From Distichodus sexfasciatus (taxonomy: Eukaryota > Chordata > Actinopteri > Characiformes > Distichodontidae), in assembly GCA_032718565.1 (NCBI GenBank), contig JAVGVS010000671.1, forward strand, positions 62,001 through 126,000: DNA of 64,000 nt. Reading direction: 5' to 3'. The translations under genes and the position numbers were made by a program. Below are positions 47,027 to 58,290 of this stretch, piece by piece (the first letter of the stretch is position 1; every line of letters starts with the position of its first letter). The notes under the pieces are model-generated. The model was given only the letters and a program-made list of their open reading frames with translations, had not been told where the DNA came from and did not search any database.

Positions 47027-48015
47027 ATTTTTCTATTATTATAATAATCATTTATTAGTAGTTGGTAGCGTAACCATAAGGGCGTTTACTTTGTGATCGG
47101 AACGTTGCCGGTTCGAGTCTTTTACACTGAATGTACATGAGGTCAGTAACAGTTTCAATATGAAAAATTCTACACAGTCTATTAAATACAACAGTATCTC
47201 TTATAAAGTCTGAGCTAACATTCAGGTCGGATCTAGTAAGTGCAGATATTCTAACAGCAGTGGAGAACTAGAGTCTGTACAATACTTTCAATCATTTGTG
47301 CAGATACAGTCAGTGAGAAAAAGCAATCAGTGATATGAACAGCAATGTCAAATGTTCAATAGTTATTCACTTATAATAATAATATTTACTAATCTTATCT
47401 GTATTTATGGTCAATTATTTGACATCTGTTGGTATCTGTTTCTTTTCTTGGCTATTTTTCTGCCTTTTTAGTTTTCCTTTTTTTTTTATCAAGTAGGCTC
47501 AGTAGGTGTTTTCCAAGCCTGCCATCTTGATCAGTAAGTATTGCACTGAGGTACTGTAATATCTCGCTCCCAGCCCACAGCACACAGGCCCGCAGTTCAT
47601 GAGCCAACATGCTGTTTATTTTCTCAGTGTAAACAGAAGCAGGGGGTTTGGAGGGTGAGACGCCATAGCAGGACTCGGCCAACAACCGTGTACAAGACAA
47701 AACTCAGTAGGCGGTGGAGAACTGACTAATCTGTGGAAAGAAACGAACAATGCAAAATTTATTTTATCCAAACCGAGCTCTAGCAGAGCAACAAATCAAA
47801 TGTCCATAACCTCCTACATTTATATCTAATACTGCAAGAGGACTACATGTGGGCATTGTGGCAGAATCCAGACTCCTTCCTACTCACATTCAAATGCTTC
47901 TAAAAGTGTTGAATCTTTTTCTTTCTTACTTATCACACGATTACGCAACCTGCTCTCGCCCATCGTAGTTCAGACTTATATTCATGAATAATAGCCCTAG
48001 ACAAGAGAACATCAG
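47027..48015 (+). repeat. Local tandem duplication, copy B
   Basis: Directly follows copy A in the same orientation. Besides the 425-base middle (about 47385-47807) it has a short insertion at about 47056-47145 that looks like the tRNA-like head of SINE family A (GTTGGTAGCGTAACC, TTGCCGGTTCGAGTC). Differences between copies are scattered point changes, so the duplication is old but well preserved. Confidence 0.9.
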
Positions 48016-48290
48016 CCTGTGGTTTCTGAAAGAGTCGCTGTACAAGACGATCATCTCAACAATCAGAATCAAGGTCCGCCTGACAGCTGATTGCCTGAAC
48101 CGCTGCCGAACTGAATTGTTAGATATTAGCATAAAAAAGATACCAGAGCGTGAGTTCATTTAGGTTATTAATTACTAATGGCAGAATCTCAGAGGCCCTA
48201 CAGCTGAGCACTGAGAGGGCGGAACAGTTCCAGTCGGCCTGAAAACACAGTTCTCTCCAGCGAGAGAAATGCTCCAGATCCCAATTAAAT
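48016..48290. other. Unassigned intronic sequence
   Basis: No repeat family or gene recognised between the duplication and the polypurine tract. Confidence 0.5.
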
Positions 48291-48295
48291 ACCAC

Positions 48296-49119
48296 TGAGA
48301 GAGAGAAAGAGAGGGATTAGAACGATTGAGGGAGGGCAAGAGAGAGGTAGTGAGCGTGGAAGGGACTCAAAGAGAGAGAGTGAGCGAGAGAGAGAGAAGT
48401 GGGCTGAGACGGAAGGAGGGAAGAAGGGAGAGAGAGAGAGATAGAGAGAGAGAGAGGCAGAAAGTGAGTGGAGGTGGAAAAGAGGAAGAAGAGAGATTAA
48501 GGGACAGTCAGAGAGGAGGAAGGAAGAGAGAAAAAGAGAGACGGGGGGATAATGAGAGCGACGGCGGTGAGGAGGATGGAGGGAGAGGAAAAAGAGAGGT
48601 GGGAAATGAGGAAGGGACACAAGGAGAGATGGCGGCTGAGAAAGATGGATGGAGGGGGAGAGGGGCAAGAGGAAGTGGCAGGGAAAGAGGGAGAGTGAGG
48701 GGGGAGGGATGAAGAGAGAGAGAAAAAGACAGAGAGGGAGAAAGAGGGAGAGGGAGAATGGTAAGAAGGATGGAGAAAAAGGAAAAAGAGAGGTAAGTAG
48801 TGAGGGAGGGATACGAAGAGAGAGGGCGCGAGAGGAAGGGAGAGAAAGAGAGATTAAGTAAAAGAGGGGGAAGAGAAAGAGGGGATAGGGAATGTGAGAG
48901 AAGGAAAAAAGAAGAGAAGAAAGAGGAAAAGAAGGAGTGTGAGAAAAACTGAGGGTAAAGAAGGAAGAGAGGGAAAGTGAAGGGAGAAGGGGAAAAGGAT
49001 AAAAATGAGAGAGGAAAAGAAGGAGAGAAAAATTGAGAGTGCGTGAATGTGGGAAGTGAGGGGAGAAAGTGAGGGAAGAGAGAAAAAGAGAGATGGAGGG
49101 AGGAAAAAAAGAGTGTGGT

Positions 49120-49154
<35 letters not shown>
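48296..49154. repeat. Polypurine (GA-rich) tract of about 860 bases
   Basis: The plus strand is almost entirely A and G, with GAGA, GGAGG, GAAAGAG and AAAAAG motifs, ending in pure (GA)n at about 49123-49153. Long charged (R/E/G/K) frames on plus and S/L/P/F-rich frames on minus, up to 245 codons, are artefacts of composition. Confidence 0.95.
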
Positions 49155-49155
<1 letters not shown>

Positions 49156-50729
49156 TATCATGAATGTTACAGAATACAGACTAATGAGTAAAATACGTGT
49201 CAGTTTTAGATTGATATTTATGGCTGACTCCTGATTTATTAGCAAAAATATATCAATATTAAGAGAGTTTAAGTTAAAATTTTAAAATCACTTGCAATCC
49301 CATTTCATCAAAATAAATGTATATTGTAAAAGACATCAAATTTTCAACAATACATGATGAATAATGCTTAAAGCAAACCTTGCTCAGTTCCCTCCAGTTG
49401 CAGGGCAATTGTCAGGCAGTGCCCAGTCTATAATTCATCACTTTCTAGCAAACTTGGTCTCCAACTCCCTCCCTGGAGTGGCGATGGCGTCACCGAGCGC
49501 TAAAAAAGACAGAGAATTAGCTATAGTGTCATCGAATCGTCACGCGGCACGGACCAACTGGATAAGCCCCTAATAAAGAGCATCAAACCCGATGGAACAG
49601 AAGCTGTTAAAAATAAATGCGAGGAACGGCTGACGTAGAGAGAGGGACGGAAGCGGAGGAGGAGGATGAGGAGGAAGAGGAGGAGGAGGAGGATGAGGGT
49701 GTATTCCCTGGTTCTCTAAGCCGTACAAGTTGACTGCACCATAATTGCATCTCGAGAGAATCCGGAGCAGAAGACGGAGAAAAAAGTTCCAAAACCGAAG
49801 AGCCAGCGTTTCAGGGGAGGACATCAATTTCTGTGGGAAGAAGAGATTTCCTTCTCTCACTGGAAATGGAATAAGTGCTCGCAATCAAAGCAGCTCCTTT
49901 GTCGTCTGTGTATCCCGTGGCCAGTGCTGTGGTCTGGAGATGATATTAAGTTATTAAGATAGACATCAGCCGCAGTTGGGAGATAAGCGTGAGAGCGCTT
50001 ACAGAATCTGCAGAGGCTGATCAGTGGAGCACTGTGTAGTTTAACGGAGTTTGATATAGTCATTACAGCGCCTGCTGACTGGGGTCGTGTCCATTTTCTG
50101 CTGAAACTATCATATAAATTCTCATTAAAACCATCCCATATATAGCCACTCGCTTATAGAAATGAACTGCAGTATAAACTCAACTACAAAAAAGTTGAGT
50201 GTCATGTTATATTGAGTAAAAGCTGCTAGAAACATTTAATATTACTGTAGCTATTTTTATAACTTTAAGATTTAATTAGGATAAAGTTAAATCCTGATTA
50301 GGTTTTGATGATACAGGACTCACGCTTGGATGCTCTCACAATATATTAAACTACATTAGACCAATATCTCATAATTCTTATTTATTTTTTCGTAATGATG
50401 CATATTTACCTAAAAGATTTTTTTATCCAAGTTTAACATTTTCTCTTTTAGCTTTTACCCTTATACCTCAGATTAAAAATAAATAAACTCAAAAATAAAT
50501 TCTTAAAATCTCTCAACTCTCAACTTGGTACAATTTGTATTGCCAAGTTTTTGAATAAAAATACTTTTCACATTCAAAATATATCATATAGTGCATATAA
50601 GAATATTAAGACTATTAATTCAGTTTCTTAGATTTTAGAAATTGATAATATAATAATAATCATAATATAATAATATAATATATGAATTAGAATTGGGTGG
50701 TTTTCTGTAATTTAATGTAAATTATAAAA
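49155..50729. other. Intronic sequence, AT-rich, with (GGA)n
   Basis: A GGAGGAGGATGAGG tract at about 49657-49698 is the only simple repeat of note. From 50100 on it is very AT-rich. No gene recognised. Confidence 0.5.
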
Positions 50730-50739
50730 NNNNNNNNNN
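50730..50739. other. Assembly gap (10 N)
   Basis: Ten unknown bases in an AT-rich context. The true gap length is unknown, so distances across it are uncertain. Confidence 1.
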
Positions 50740-51236
50740 TACACTGGGCATGCGCAGTGATTCCAGCCATTGCCATACATTCCTGCGTAGATACTGGCAG
50801 ATTTTTGTTGTTACTGCTGTATGTGTAGGGGTTAAATAACAGGTTTCATCTAATACAATATTACATCGCTTCAGTGGACAAAGATTCAATGTCTGCTGAT
50901 ATTAAAGTCTGCTACGATACAATTTAAATTCAATTCAGGAGACAGCTATCGATATGAAACAATATCTGATTTAACCCAGTCACTTCCGTTCATATCGGAA
51001 GCAACTAAAATATTGTATGTGATGTCTCCCATAACAAGGAAGAACTCTTATTATCATTCGTATAACATTCAAAAGCCTCCAGCTGCTGCTTTCATTTCAA
51101 AGTCCTGGCAGATGTTGCTGCTGCTGCTATATTCGATTGGTTTGCTTGGAGAGCTTACAACTCTGTCACGTCAAGAGTTGCAAGTCTATTCGATGCAAAT
51201 CTGTTGAGTTGGAGTCATTAATTGAGTGATGGAGAA

Positions 51237-51450
51237 CATTTACATTTATGGCACATAGCAGATGCTTTTATCCAGAGCGACTTCCATTTCCTGATTACAG
51301 GGACAGTCTCTCTTGGGCGGCTTGGGGTTAAGGGTCTAGCTCCGGCCCCAGCTGTGGCTTTTAGTGACACTTCTGGGATCCACACCCCCAATCTTACGGT
51401 CACCAACACAGAGGTTTTAGTCACTTAGACCACAGTCCCACCACCGCCCC
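51237..51450 (-). repeat. Family C SINE copy
   Basis: Has ACATTTACATTTATGGC, GCAGATGCTTTTATCCAGAGCG, ACAGGGACAGTCTCTCTTGGG and GGGGTTAAGGGTCTAGCTC, ending in CACTTAGACCACAGTCC, which is tRNA-like on the opposite strand. Confidence 0.8.
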
Positions 51451-52302
51451 AAAGAACAAGATATATTTACACAGTCGTCAGTACCTTCCATCACTGTAAG
51501 AAGCGTAGGTTATCTGAGGGATTGGGAGACGTCGCAGTGGCAGCCTTAACGGTAACAGATGAGAAGGCAGAAGGGCTTGAAGAGCACAACATCAATTTCT
51601 GGGAAGAGAACCGAATAACCACCTGTAGTCTTCTGCTGACAATGGCGAGGGAATAAGAAACAAGACTACATTAGCCTCTGGTCATAAAAGAGTGATTTGA
51701 CTTTGATTCACCTCTGAGAATCAACCCCTGATACTCACTAATTAACAGCTCAGGGGAGCTATTTTTAGTCGACTTCACTCTATCAAGTTCACTACAGCAC
51801 TGGAGCCCGTTAGCTTGTGAGGTATGACTCAGCTGTTCAGCACTGCGTTGGGCTAGACTATGACAGACACTAGCTATCCCCTAAAACACTAATATTTTTA
51901 GCCCATAATCTACAGGGCGGCTAAACATGTGTCTCAGAAGATACGATTGTTCTTTTTGTTGCGCTCGTGGGCCAGAGACTTTGAAAAGTATGCGACTTGG
52001 GAGCCGTCGCTCCCTTTTGTATCTCTTGCCATCTTAAGTCGCGACGCTGCAAGCTGCCCCAGATACACCCAGCGATTTCGGCAAAATAAATGATGACAGC
52101 ATTTAATTTTGCACTGCCTTCTTGGTGCCTAATCCACTTTTTGGCCTGTCCTATTAAACAGATATGCTATCTTGCTGTTTTTCCTTCATGCTCTCTTTCT
52201 CTCCTATTTTTGACTCTCTTTCTTTTTTCATATCTCTCAATCTCTCGTTTCTCATCCCCCTTGTGGATTCTCTCTCCCTCTCTCTCTCTCACATACTTTC
52301 AG
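51451..52302 (+). other. Intron immediately upstream of the GABA-A receptor exon
   Basis: No repeat family recognised. The 3' end is a long polypyrimidine stretch (TCTCTCCCTCTCTCTCTCTC) and ACTTTCAG, a strong splice acceptor directly before the exon. Confidence 0.7.
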
Positions 52303-52385
52303 ATTAACCATTCACGCTGAGTGCCCCATGCATCTGGAAGATTTTCCCATGGACGCCCACGCTTGCCCACTCAAGTTTGGAAGCT
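52303..52385 (+). CDS. gabra3: GABA-A receptor alpha subunit, Cys-loop exon (alpha-3-like)
   Basis: One internal exon of a GABA-gated chloride channel subunit, a plasma-membrane protein that mediates fast inhibition in neurons. TTTCAG precedes it and GTAAGT follows. The 83 bases give one base, 27 codons and one base. The peptide LTIHAECPMHLEDFPMDAHA continues as CPLKFGS. Two cysteines with 13 residues between them form the signature disulfide loop of the Cys-loop receptor superfamily in the extracellular domain. The first base completes a codon split by the upstream intron (Arg in the family) and the last T opens the next (Tyr). From memory, TIHAECPMHL is closest to alpha-3; alpha-1, -2, -4 and -5 differ at the residues after LT. 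The paralogue call is less sure than the family. No other exon of the gene is seen in the window. Confidence 0.93.
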
Positions 52386-52975
52386 GTAAGTGTTTTTAAG
52401 TGTTTACTCTCCCTTTAGTCTTAAAGTTGCTCTGTGGCAGCTGTTTCGTTATATTACAACATGCTTTAAAGGATGTGAACATGTTTGCTTGTTGAATATA
52501 CTAAATCCTTTATGAGGTCTTGTTTAAATTTTAGACAATAACCAAATGTGTTTACAGTTTACTTACTAACTTTATAAGACTCAAATCAGTCTTGTGTTCC
52601 GCCCTGACTCAGCTTAGGTCAGTACCTCCTGTCTGTGTTTTCAGCTCATTTTCCCAACTGTCCCTCACCAGTTTGTCTTCTTATTTAAGTTGGCTTCTCC
52701 CCTTTGTCTCTGTGCTGGTGTTAATCCAGGCCAAAAGTCAGTCAAATCAAAAACTGTTATGTACTATGAACTTTAACCTTCACACGCCTGAGAGAATTTT
52801 GGGCGTTTTCTCTGTTTTGTTTTTGTTTTTAGGCTTATTCTTGTGCGTGTGTGTGTGTAGCAGTTAGCCATACGTGTTTTGTGTTGTTGTATTCAGGATG
52901 TCCAGCACTACTCAGAGGTGTCGTAGTTTTATGTGTAAATGCTGACACAGTCTTGCAATATACAGATACGGATAT
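52386..52975 (+). other. Intron immediately downstream of the exon
   Basis: Begins GTAAGTG, a near-ideal splice donor. No repeat family or further exon is seen before the fold-back element at 52980. Confidence 0.7.
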
Positions 52976-52979
52976 AAAT

Positions 52980-53841
52980 AAAACTGCAAGCAGTGATTAC
53001 GGGGGCCATGCAGTTTGCAGCTTTATCAGTTTTTGACGAATCAAAGTGGACAGACGTTGAAAAATGACACGTTTCATCCATTTATCTAGGGTGCTACGGT
53101 TCAAAACTTATTAGGCAAAACGCAAAATAGCTTATTATAGCACCACCAACTGGCAGAGTGGTGCAATTTTTTTTGCCTGAGTAGTGGGAGGGTAGTGGGA
53201 AGCTACTCAGGCAAAAAAAAAAATTGCACCAATATAAGCTATTTTGCGTTTTTCCAAAAAAAAATTGCATTTTGCCTAATAACTTTTGAACCCTAGCTCC
53301 GATTCTCAAAAATCTTATACCATCTTATTCCTTGGGTCAAGACAAATTTTTATAGATCCACGCATCTATTTCCACCATATTTGATTTTTTGCTAATTTGC
53401 ATAATATGCAAAACCGTCTCTTGCAAAATAGTCCTTGGATTTTTGTCCAATCTGCATGCAACTGGTATCATTTGAATGCCAAGACATTCTTCTTTAATTG
53501 TTATCGAGCACATTTTTAATTTAGGTCTTCATTTGGCTGTAATATGCAAATAAATGTGGTGGGCTTGGCATAGGACTGCAATGCCACACACTGAGTGTCA
53601 TAAAAATCCAGCTCTGGGTGGGCTACAGCTTTGAAATTTGGCAGGTAGGTCTGGTACCCCTCCCACTACTCAGGTAAAAAAAAAATTGCACCACTCTGCC
53701 AGTTGGTGGCGCCATAATAAGCTATTTTGCATTTTGCCTAAGGATGAAACGTGTCATTTTTCAACGTCTGTCCACTTCGATTCGTCAAAAACTGATAAAG
53801 CTGCAAACTGCATGGCCCCCGTAATCACTGCTTGCAGTTTT
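52980..53841. mobile_element. Fold-back element with arms of about 200 bases
   Basis: The left arm 52980-53079 is the complement of 53742-53841 at almost every base (AAACTGCAAGCAGTGATTAC at the outer end). After a roughly 30-base stretch present only on the left (53080-53109), the arms resume: left 53110-53200 (TTAGGCAAAACGCAAAATAG, CACCAACTGGCAGAGTGG) against right 53650-53741. No coding capacity; family not identified. Confidence 0.9.
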
Positions 53842-53844
53842 TAT

Positions 53845-54970
53845 ATTTGTATTTTATATGTATTTAATTGATTGTCAGTAGTGATGCTTGTTTACCACTA
53901 AACTCAGATATAATTTCTCAAAATATAAAAGCCATTAAACATGAATATTACCAATAAGTAACAGCTCTTTCCTTTTATGAGCTAGAACTCTGGGAAGATA
54001 ATTTATGGTTAGATTTCACTTGAGATTGTCACCATAGCGGGCTAATTAAGATTATAGGATGCTATTTCTAGGTCATGTGTATGCAGCAATGTCAATTGTG
54101 ATTATGTTAATCACCCCTATTACAATTATGAATAAAATACGCTACTAGAGATAGAGGCGGTAATTGTTGCATTCATAGTGGTAATTACTAGACACTTATC
54201 CACTCGTTTGCTGTAAGAAAGGCATAGGGGTGGAGGAACGTCTTCGGGAAACACAAGATAAGCAATAACCGTGAGCTAATCCTGTTCTTTTTGACCAGAC
54301 AATCCCTAGTCGTTTGACTTGCTTGCTGTGGTGTGATTTGGTGGAAGTGAATTATAGATGGGTTTAGAGACGTGTTTAGAGCAACACGACCGAAAGTGTG
54401 CCTTCGTCCTTATCGATGTGCCTTCATACCCAGCACGCTGAGAGAAATCGAACCGCTGATCGCTTTCATTAATTATTAACTCGGTAGCTGAGGCGGAGAG
54501 ATGAGGCCGTTTGAATCAGCGTGCTCTTCTGAGGGCTTTTGAAGCCGATTCCCTTCCTCTGCTAAAGCCGCGCAAAACTCTGACAGAATGCGGAGGAGCA
54601 AACAAACGCTTTGGCGTCGAGCTTCTCGCAAACATCCTTCTAAACCCATCCTCAAACTCACCCCTGACTCTGGCGCTTCACACACAGCAGACGGGGATAT
54701 GTAGGGACAAATTCCCACTCCATACGCTGCTCATGTCTGACTTGCATTTTTATTTTGCCAGCCTCTTTTTCCTCTCTGAAATTGTTACCGATAAATCAGG
54801 CGCGTACCAACAAATGGACACATTCTCCATTAATTCATTTGCATTTTAATAGAAAACACTAATGACAGCACTTGTGTATGCCTGTGTGTGTATGAGTCGG
54901 TGTGATAATAAGCCGTTAAAAAAATACCTGTTTTTATGCAGCAAACTACTTTCCTTGAGTCTTTAGAAAC
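53845..54970. other. Unassigned intronic sequence, possible conserved element
   Basis: No repeat recognised. The part at 54470-54850 is repeat-free, holds ATTAATTCATTTGCATTTTAAT (homeodomain/POU-like words) and could be a conserved noncoding element. This is a guess. Confidence 0.4.
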
Positions 54971-54973
54971 AAC

Positions 54974-55386
54974 GCAGGGACTTCATGACTGGATATTGAT
55001 TCAGTATTAGTTTATTTAAGCTAGGATTTACACACCTCCATGAAGCTGAGACCCCATTTGTTTAGAAGAACAACAAAATTAGAAGTTCAAGAACAAAAAC
55101 TGTTCATTCAGAAGCCCTTGAGCTCGCTTACAAAAGCATTTTGGTGCAATTTGGACAATTTTGAGTTGCTGGGTGACGTCACTTGCTGTGAAATTGGATC
55201 ATTTTTATATCAATAACCATAATTGCAAATAATAGTGCAATACCACAAAGGAGAACAAATGCAGTGAAAAGCAGTGATTCTGTTCTTTTTCAAAGCAAAT
55301 GCGGTGTCAGCTTCATGGAGGTGTTTAAATCCTAGTTTAAAAGAAATACATTGATCTTGATTCAATACATAATAATGAAGTCCTGG
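54974..55386. mobile_element. Inverted-repeat MITE
   Basis: Imperfect inverted arms of about 90 bases: GCAGGGACTTCAT against ATGAAGTCCTGG at the ends, and an inner near-perfect pair CTAGGATTTACACACCTCCA with CATGAAGCTGA. No coding capacity. Confidence 0.8.
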
Positions 55387-55674
55387 TTTCCGAAGACAGA
55401 GGCTTAAAGAAGGTCATTTGCTGCATTAAAAATAGCTCATAATAAAAATGACACACACACATGTACACACACTCAGAACTTTTTCTTTTATGAGCAAAAA
55501 CTACAGCAAGACTATTAATGGTAAGTTTTCACTTTATATCGTCACCATAGTAGGTTCCTTAAGATTCGGGATGGTACATTCAGGCTACGCTCATTTGTAC
55601 ATTACGAATATGTTTAGATTTGCTATTATAAGTATTAATATGAAAACATTTGATATTTTATAGCAATTGGACTA

Positions 55675-55815
55675 CATTTGCAGCATTTATCAAACTGTCT
55701 TATGCAAATCTACTTACTAATGGAGCAACTTGTTAATGGTCTTTCTCAGGGCCTTGTTCTAGAGGGAAGATAGAGGGAAGTTCTTGGTTCGTGGTGTGAG
55801 GCTCCTGCCACTAGG
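55675..55815 (-). repeat. Family C SINE, degenerate
   Basis: TTTGCAGCATTTATCAAACTG, then GGAGCAACTTGTTAATGGTC, TTTCTCAGGGCC and GCCACTAGGTCACCC. Order fits family C but divergence is high. Confidence 0.55.
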
Positions 55816-55942
55816 TCACCCATCACCCCTTGCCAATGACCCCAAAATGACTTTTGTCTGAGCTCTTGCTCTGTCCAACAAATAGTAGGACTTTTATTTA
55901 GAAAAAAAAGGTCATGGGTATAACCAAACTGGACTTACATTC

Positions 55943-56544
55943 GCTCTTAGAAAAGATGTGTTAAAATGGAGACAAACTGGATCAAATTCTTTCGCATTAA
56001 CTGGTGAGTTTTGGGGCAACGTTTCCTGTGTTAATTTGAACACATTCACTGTGTTAACACTTTTGACACAGTGAAAGCGTCAAGAAAGGTAACACAAGAG
56101 GCAGTTGCTGGCGTAACGATAGGGTGTTCGCTCTGTGATTGGAAGGTCGCCGGTAAAGTTACCACTGAGGTACTTGTGAACAAGGTATCGTCCCCAAGCA
56201 CTGCTTCCCGGACACTGCCCATGTCAGCTGCCCACTGCCCCTTCACGGATGAGTCAAATGTAGAGGTCACATTTGGTTGTAGTGCACTGTGTGTGATGCT
56301 GTGGTGCGTTCACAATGACAAACTTTTACAATGATGTATAAACATATATAATATTAACACATGTGCTGTCCTTGGTAACACATTGTGTTGAATGCTGTGA
56401 ACAAATGCACATGTCCATTTTAAAACTACACATGACTATGTGTAAAACAATTCCAACACAATTTTATTGAACATTAACACAAAATGTGTAAACTAAAGTG
56501 CTACACGATTTGTGTAATTTTTCTACACATTTGTTCTAAGAGTG
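55943..56544. mobile_element. MITE (CACTCTTAGAA type) containing a SINE
   Basis: GCTCTTAGAAAAGATGTGT at the left pairs with ACACATTTGTTCTAAGAGTG at the right. The interior is rich in GTGTTAACAC and TGTGTAAA words. A family A SINE sits inside at 56099-56325. Confidence 0.7.
56099..56325 (+). repeat. tRNA-derived SINE, family A (nested in MITE)
   Basis: GCAGTTGCTGGCGTAACG, GGAAGGTCGCCGG, ATCGTCCCCAAGCACTGC, CCCTTCACGGATGAGTCAAATG and CACAATGACAAAC. The B-box region is partly deleted. Confidence 0.85.
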
Positions 56545-57235
56545 TTGCCACAGAAGAGAAAACTGTCATTATTGAAAAAATTGAAAAATAATCAAATCAT
56601 ATAAAATTGCTTTTAGCGAGTCGCAGGTTTACGCTAATCTGTAAAATCTGTTTTTTTACCTTGAATAAACCAGCTGGGATTTAACCTGACAGCATAAATC
56701 TAGCTGATGCTCAATGTCCATGTTTTTTATTAGTGCTCATTCAGCAGGACTAATGAGCTTTCATTACATCAGCTGCAGTTAAAAGAATCTGCACAGGATA
56801 TTTTTGGTGGCTTTTAAAAGCTTCCCTTCCATTCTGTATGATTTTGCTGAAATGAAATGGTATATGATAGTCTTGTCAGTCTTTCATTACAAGCAGATTG
56901 TGCAGAGCAGCAGAGGAACAGGAGTTTCTCTGTTCACACAGCGCCTGTGTAGTTTTGTGATGAAAGAGCCGCAGGTTCAGTATGACAAGAGCGAGCGAAG
57001 AGTGATACATGAAGTTCTTCCCTGTACAGGTCCCCATTGCACACTTCCTACAAGCCGACTGTCTTCAACAGACCTGAGAGGAAGTGTGAGTTCTGGATTT
57101 ATGAAGAAGACTGACCATTTTAATGTATGGAGAACTCCGAGTAGTGTCCTGACAGTGCAGTGGACTCTTGGTATATGCGAGTAATTGGTTCCAGTTTTCC
57201 TCATGTGTGCTCGAAATGGTTTCGAATTTGCATAT
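56545..57235. other. Unassigned intronic sequence
   Basis: No gene or repeat recognised. A 126-codon frame on plus and a 137-codon frame on minus overlap around 56980-57180; neither has a protein signature. Confidence 0.45.
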
Positions 57236-57242
57236 GACCTAC

Positions 57243-57856
57243 ACCTAGTCCGCTTAAAATGAACCCATGTTTGTTTCCTCCCTTGGTTCGGACCTTTTGG
57301 GCAGGTGTGAATACAAGCCCCCGAACTCAGGTGCAGACCAAACAAGCGTACCGAGACCCAGCTGAAGAGGTGGTCGCGCTTCGGCTCCAAACCAACACTG
57401 GTACGGTTGGTTTCATGTGCGAAAGCAGCCTGACCTCAATCCGACCCAGTTGACCCAAAAAGTAGACCTTTTTGGATTTAACGGGCTCCCGTCGTTGTTG
57501 TGCATTAGAGGAAGTAATTGTTCAGCTAACTACGCAACACACAGTCGTGTATAGAAATGAGTCATGGGTAAATGTGGAGCTCAAAGGAGAGCAGTCTTCT
57601 TGCAGAACGTCTTCGCCGTTGCAAAATTTCTAGCGTCATATCATAAAACTGCGCTCAAACATTTCTGCAAACGTATGAAACTGTATAAACCATATTGCTA
57701 TAAGGACAAGGAGACCAGCATGAAAATCTCCATGATTGTGTAATTTCACGTTGCGAAAGCGAACCGCACCAAAGCAAAACAATAATAAACATTTAATTTG
57801 GTCCGCACTAAAACAAGTGAACTAACAGACTTTCTTGGTGTAAATAGACCCTTATA
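57243..57856. mobile_element. Harbinger-like MITE remnant
   Basis: The left part has GGTTCGGACC and GTGTGAATACAAGC. The right part has TTTGGTCCGCACTAAAAC, then TTGGTGTAAATAGACCC, its rough inverted counterpart. This is the GGTCCGCAC-style MITE common in fish. Ends are degraded. Confidence 0.5.
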
Positions 57857-57859
57857 ATA

Positions 57860-58110
57860 AAATGATAGAATTATAAATTTAAAATATTGTTCAGGGAATA
57901 ATGACATGCTGTGGGTTTAACGAACTATATGAGAAGAAATTATTCATTCTGGAATGTTCTTGAATATTTCTGACCTGTGTACGGTTGATTTCATGTAAGG
58001 AAAGTATGCATGCGCAGATGGCCAACGGTATTAACATAAAATTGTATTATTTGCAAATGTAACTCATTAGTTACTCTGTAATGCATTATTTTTCAATTGC
58101 CATATGGGAA
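57860..58110. other. Unassigned intronic sequence
   Basis: No gene or repeat family recognised. Confidence 0.5.
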
Positions 58111-58115
58111 CCATT

Positions 58116-58290
58116 TACATTCAGGGCGTTTGTCAGAAGCTCTTATTCTTACCCAGAGCTACGTCCGTATTGTAATTACAGAGCAGTCTCCCTGGAGCAA
58201 CTTGGCCATGATGAGGTTTTAGGTTCTCATGCGACTCGGACCCCCATTCTTATGGGCACCAACACAGGGTTTCATTCACTGCACCACCAC
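58116..58290 (-). repeat. Family C SINE copy
   Basis: TTTACATTCAGGGCGTTTGTCAG, then TACAGAGCAGTCTCCCTGGAGCAACTTGG and CACTGCACCACCACC. Confidence 0.65.

Noticed and set aside
48508..49245. 245-codon open frame on minus and several 70-128-codon frames on plus
   Set aside because: They read through the polypurine tract; serine/leucine/proline- or arginine/glutamate-rich low complexity with no domain.
56804..57390. 126- and 137-codon frames in opposite directions
   Set aside because: Overlapping frames without signatures or splice context.
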